A stretch of 17,199 bases of DNA. Origin: Streptococcus mitis (GTDB lineage: Bacteria; Bacillota; Bacilli; Lactobacillales; Streptococcaceae). A model generated the notes under the pieces. That model worked only from the letters and a program-made list of their open reading frames with translations. It searched no databases and had not been told where the DNA came from. The translations under genes and the position numbers were made by a program. The DNA lies in NCBI GenBank assembly GCA_018364455.1, contig JAGZLW010000038.1, positions 1 through 17,199 of the forward strand. Direction: 5' to 3'. The stretch's first letter is position 1, and each line of letters opens with the position of its first letter. Positions 15,498-17,199 of this stretch are shown piece by piece.

Positions 15498-15513
15498 AGT
15501 GCATTCCTTATTC

Positions 15514-15547
15514 TAAAATAGAGGACAGAAATACCACTGCCCTCTAT
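15514..15547 (-). terminator. Stem-loop between bacteriocin and transporter genes, likely partial terminator
   Basis: On the minus strand ATAGAGGGCAG (15547-15537) pairs with CTGTCCTCTAT (15528-15518, one G-U) around an 8-base loop, followed by TTTT (15517-15514). The U-tract is short, so read-through into the membrane protein gene is likely. It would leave more bacteriocin mRNA than transporter mRNA. Confidence 0.7.
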
Positions 15548-15599
15548 AAACTAACAAGCTTACTAAACTATTGATAAAAGAATCTTCTTCAATTATTCT

Positions 15600-15896
15600 T
15601 TACCATCCCGCATCAAATGTAATTTGCTCCCCAAAATTTGTATTAATAAACGCATAGGCCGTACTATGTGCTCCTGCATAAACTGTTTTTTGATTGTCAC
15701 GTTCATTACTTCCAACATAGGCCCAGTGATACTCTGAACCATGATAATAATTCGAAAATGCTCCCCAATTATATGGATCATGATGACCTCCATAGGTCCA
15801 CTCGCCACCACGGTGAGAAGCTGCCAAAACAGGAAGAGCCAAACTAAATGCCAAAACGGCAAGGGATGATGCAACTACTTTTCTAAATTTTAACAT
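15600..15896 (-). CDS. Lactococcin-972-family bacteriocin precursor
   Basis: 98 aa. The N-terminus MLKFRKVVASSLAVLAFSLA and the following LPVLAA form a classical Sec signal peptide with cleavage after A25 or A26. The mature part of about 72 residues has no cysteine and is rich in Trp, Tyr, His and Gly. GGEWTYGG (30-37), an SNYYHG block (48-53) and a W at the C-terminus recall lactococcin 972, a non-lanthionine bacteriocin that binds lipid II and blocks septum formation in dividing cells. Pneumococcal relatives are called streptococcins. GAGGAG is 5 bases before the ATG. The membrane protein/ATPase pair downstream is the family's usual partner. Antimicrobial activity is inferred. Confidence 0.87.
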   Translation of the reverse strand: MLKFRKVVASSLAVLAFSLALPVLAASHRGGEWTYGGHHDPYNWGAFSNYYHGSEYHWAYVGSNERDNQKTVYAGAHSTAYAFINTNFGEQITFDAGW

Positions 15897-15974
15897 ATTA
15901 TTACTCCTCTAAATGAAATATTATGAAAATGAGCGAAATGCAACTACATATTTTAATTAGAAATCTCAGTCTGA

Positions 15975-15980
15975 ATTATA
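15975..15980 (-). promoter_or_regulatory. -10 element of the bacteriocin promoter
   Basis: A perfect TATAAT on the minus strand, 79 bases before the ATG, with no recognisable -35 at 16-18 bases. A perfect -10 with a missing -35 suits a controlled promoter. The rest of 15897-16210 holds no gene that I can see. Confidence 0.5.
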
Positions 15981-16101
15981 GTATCCTATTTTTTTCTCCT
16001 TTCTAACTGCACGTTCCTTTCCACAGGCAGAGACCTAATTTTATAAACTAATCTTAAATACTTTAGATTTTGTAACTCATAATTTTCAACAGTTGGTTAG
16101 C

Positions 16102-16118
16102 TATGAAAGCATTTTATC
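16102..16118. promoter_or_regulatory. cre-like site (possible CcpA binding)
   Basis: TATGAAAGCATTTTATC differs from the streptococcal cre consensus WWTGAAARCGYTTWWWN at one position (the central CG is CA). It lies between the pheromone gene and the bacteriocin -10. The pneumococcal TprA/PhrA system is reported to be under carbon control by CcpA, which makes the match more credible. Confidence 0.35.
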
Positions 16119-16210
16119 AAACATCTCCATTCTTATATCTATCTGGTATTGTTACAAGCTCTCATCAGAATACCTTTCTCTAAATAGTTGAATTTTAAAG
16201 TAATACGAAA

Positions 16211-16381
16211 TCAATCAGCCTTCCCAACATCAAGACCATTGGACTTCTTTTGTGATTGCACTCGAATCTCCAATTGTTTATTCTTCTGAATGAATTGTTG
16301 GTAAGGAATTGTATTACTAAACATAAAAACACCTAGTAATGCAAATGTAACTATTTTTTTAATTCCACGTTTTTTTCTCAT
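16211..16381 (-). CDS. Phr-type signalling peptide precursor (PhrA-like)
   Basis: A 56-residue precursor, short enough to be missed by usual ORF cut-offs. It has a basic start (MRKKRGIKK), a hydrophobic export helix (about residues 10-24), a polar middle and the C-terminal end SNGLDVGKAD. I recall SNGLDVGKAD and its shorter form LDVGKAD as the active pneumococcal PhrA peptide, which is exported, trimmed, re-imported by the oligopeptide permease and bound by the regulator TprA to relieve repression. The context agrees: the divergent gene encodes a PlcR/TprA-type regulator and the next gene on the strand is a bacteriocin. AGAAAGGGG is 9 bases before the ATG, and a good promoter lies at 16414-16442. 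No terminator is visible before the bacteriocin gene, so some read-through is possible. Confidence 0.85.
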   Translation of the reverse strand: MRKKRGIKKIVTFALLGVFMFSNTIPYQQFIQKNKQLEIRVQSQKKSNGLDVGKAD

Positions 16382-16413
16382 GCAATGAAACCCCTTTCTG
16401 TTTCCTTGTTTTT

Positions 16414-16442
16414 ATTCTAACACATATATATTATTCAGTCAA
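16414..16442 (-). promoter_or_regulatory. Promoter of the pheromone gene
   Basis: On the minus strand TTGACT (16442-16437), 17 bases, TAGAAT (16419-16414). The start would be near 16407, giving a leader of about 25 bases. Confidence 0.7.
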
Positions 16443-16454
16443 TTGTTTTTATTG

Positions 16455-16465
16455 TATTTTGAACT
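16455..16465 (+). repeat. Direct repeat TATTTTGAACT, copy 1
   Basis: An 11-base repeat whose edge is 13 bases upstream of the pheromone -35. The second copy is 59 bases away in the regulator's promoter. It is a candidate operator shared by the divergent promoters. Confidence 0.5.
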
Positions 16466-16509
16466 TTTTTTTCTTATTATTACCTTAGAGAATTTTTTAT
16501 TTCTTTAAC

Positions 16510-16538
16510 TTGCTATTTTGAACTAAAAATTTTATAAT
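16510..16538 (+). promoter_or_regulatory. Promoter of the tprA-like gene
   Basis: TTGCTA (16510-16515), 17 bases, TATAAT (16533-16538). The repeat TATTTTGAACT fills the -35 end and the spacer, so a protein bound there would block the regulator's own gene. Confidence 0.65.
16514..16524 (+). repeat. Direct repeat TATTTTGAACT, copy 2
   Basis: Identical to 16455-16465, here inside the regulator's promoter. A looser relative (ATTTTGTAACT, 16067-16077) lies upstream of the bacteriocin promoter. Confidence 0.5.
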
Positions 16539-16572
16539 GAAATTAAGCAAATAGGAAGGATTATTATCTTTA

Positions 16573-17199
16573 ATGAATACACTCGCAGAGAAATTCAGAT
16601 TGAAAAGAAAAGAGTTGAGACTCTCCCAACAAACTCTTGCAGAAGGAATTTGTGAACAAAGCCAGATTAGTAAAATTGAGAGAGGGCATTTTATTCCCTC
16701 CGCAGACCTTTTGTTCAAACTCTCACAACGGCTCGAAGTGCCATTAGATTATTTTTTTAATGAACAAATTGAAATTAAATCTAACCTCTCTAATTTCAAG
16801 CAATTATCTGCTCGACTATTAGATGACAGAAATTATGACAATTTGGAATATATTTATAGAATAGAGATTGAACGAAGTACTTTTCTAACACTAGAAGATC
16901 GAACTTACCTTGAATGGATTAAAGCTATTATTGACTTCTATCAATATGACAGTAAGTATGAGGCAATTTCTTCATTGGAAAATATATTATTAAAAGTCTC
17001 CTCAAATACTCTGATTTATTTAAAGGTATTGAATACTCTATCTAATTTCTATTCCTTAGTGGGTCGTGAACAAGAATATGAGGCAAACTACTCTCATTTA
17101 ATGGAGTTATATCAGACAAAAAATTTTGAGCATCAAGAGTTTTTATTTGGCTACATCAGAGTTCGTTACAACTACGCTCACTACCTAGTGTCAAAGGAA
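16573..17199 (+). CDS. TprA/PlcR-like (RNPP) peptide-responsive regulator, 3' end missing
   Basis: The first 209 residues, running off the right edge without a stop. Residues 5-62 are an XRE-type helix-turn-helix (LSQQTLAEGICEQSQISKIE at 18-37, then PSADLLFKLSQRLEVPLDYF). From about 70 the protein is helical with alternating aromatic and acidic residues, as expected of the tetratricopeptide repeats with which PlcR, NprR and TprA bind their peptides. The whole protein would be about 285-300 aa in this family. AGGAAGGA (16553-16560) is 12 bases before the ATG, a somewhat long gap. It is divergent from the PhrA-like precursor, the arrangement of a cognate receptor and signal. By analogy with TprA it would repress the pheromone and bacteriocin genes until peptide builds up. 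Base composition is markedly AT-rich compared with psa. Confidence 0.85.
   Translation, partial: MNTLAEKFRLKRKELRLSQQTLAEGICEQSQISKIERGHFIPSADLLFKLSQRLEVPLDYFFNEQIEIKSNLSNFKQLSARLLDDRNYDNLEYIYRIEIERSTFLTLEDRTYLEWIKAIIDFYQYDSKYEAISSLENILLKVSSNTLIYLKVLNTLSNFYSLVGREQEYEANYSHLMELYQTKNFEHQEFLFGYIRVRYNYAHYLVSKE

Noticed and set aside
15593..15874. Second long minus-strand frame overlapping the bacteriocin gene
   Set aside because: A shifted frame of the bacteriocin; no ribosome site and no sensible composition, while the chosen frame has a signal peptide and family motifs.
16145..16174. GGTATT/AATACC inverted repeat between pheromone and bacteriocin genes
   Set aside because: Only six pairs across an 18-base loop and no T-run; too weak to call an operator or terminator.
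16497..16718. Minus-strand open frame opposite the regulator start
   Set aside because: It is antisense to the helix-turn-helix coding region and its promoter; no ribosome site and no plausible product.
1..17199. CRISPR array, tRNA, rRNA, IS element or integrase
   Set aside because: I looked for regular spaced repeats, cloverleaf ends and transposase or recombinase motifs and saw none.

Overview
The window is chromosomal DNA from a Streptococcus of the mitis group (S. mitis, S. pneumoniae, S. pseudopneumoniae or a close relative). The evidence is the psaBCA-tpx manganese locus with a PsaR-type box, pepO, a bifunctional rel gene and a BOX-like intergenic repeat. PsaA is very close to the pneumococcal protein but carries Cys at residue 207, where I recall pneumococcal PsaA having Ala and oral FimA/ScaA proteins having Cys. 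That favours S. mitis or a neighbour over typical S. pneumoniae.

Left part (1-2865): a truncated metallophosphoesterase on the minus strand diverges from psaR, the manganese-responsive DtxR-family regulator. Then come a PnuC-type vitamin transporter and a tandem pair of equal-length (137 aa) small membrane proteins. Middle part (2815-7016): dtd and rel are read leftward as an operon. A regulated-looking promoter, a possible decayed reading frame, a small exported protein and a glyoxalase-II-like metallohydrolase follow on the plus strand. Right-middle (7038-12420): pepO diverges from psaB-psaC-psaA, the Mn(II) ABC transporter, which is followed by a BOX-like element, a terminator and the thiol peroxidase tpx. 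The tpx terminator closes the manganese and oxidative-stress block.

Right end (12440-17199): an accessory region. It starts with a decayed gene (12440-12831) and then holds what looks like a complete peptide-signalled bacteriocin cassette. On the minus strand, in transcription order, are a 56-codon pheromone precursor (16381-16211) not flagged by simple ORF length cut-offs, a lactococcin-972-family bacteriocin, a bacteriocin-associated multi-pass membrane protein (DUF1430-like) and its ABC ATPase. Divergent from the pheromone gene is an XRE/PlcR-type (RNPP) regulator that runs off the right edge. The pheromone precursor ends in SNGLDVGKAD, which I recall as the mature C-terminus of pneumococcal PhrA, the signal of the TprA/PhrA system known to control a lantibiotic cluster at a different locus. 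The proposal is that a TprA/PhrA-type pair here controls a Sec-exported lactococcin-972-like bacteriocin. The divergent promoters share an 11-bp direct repeat, a cre-like site lies between pheromone and bacteriocin genes, and a stem-loop separates the bacteriocin from its transporter genes.

Stretches without an intact gene: 5549-5891 (promoter/operator, possible remnant, inverted repeat), 12369-12847 (terminator, pseudogene), 15897-16210 (bacteriocin promoter, cre-like site) and 11640-11876 (BOX-like repeat, terminator, tpx promoter).
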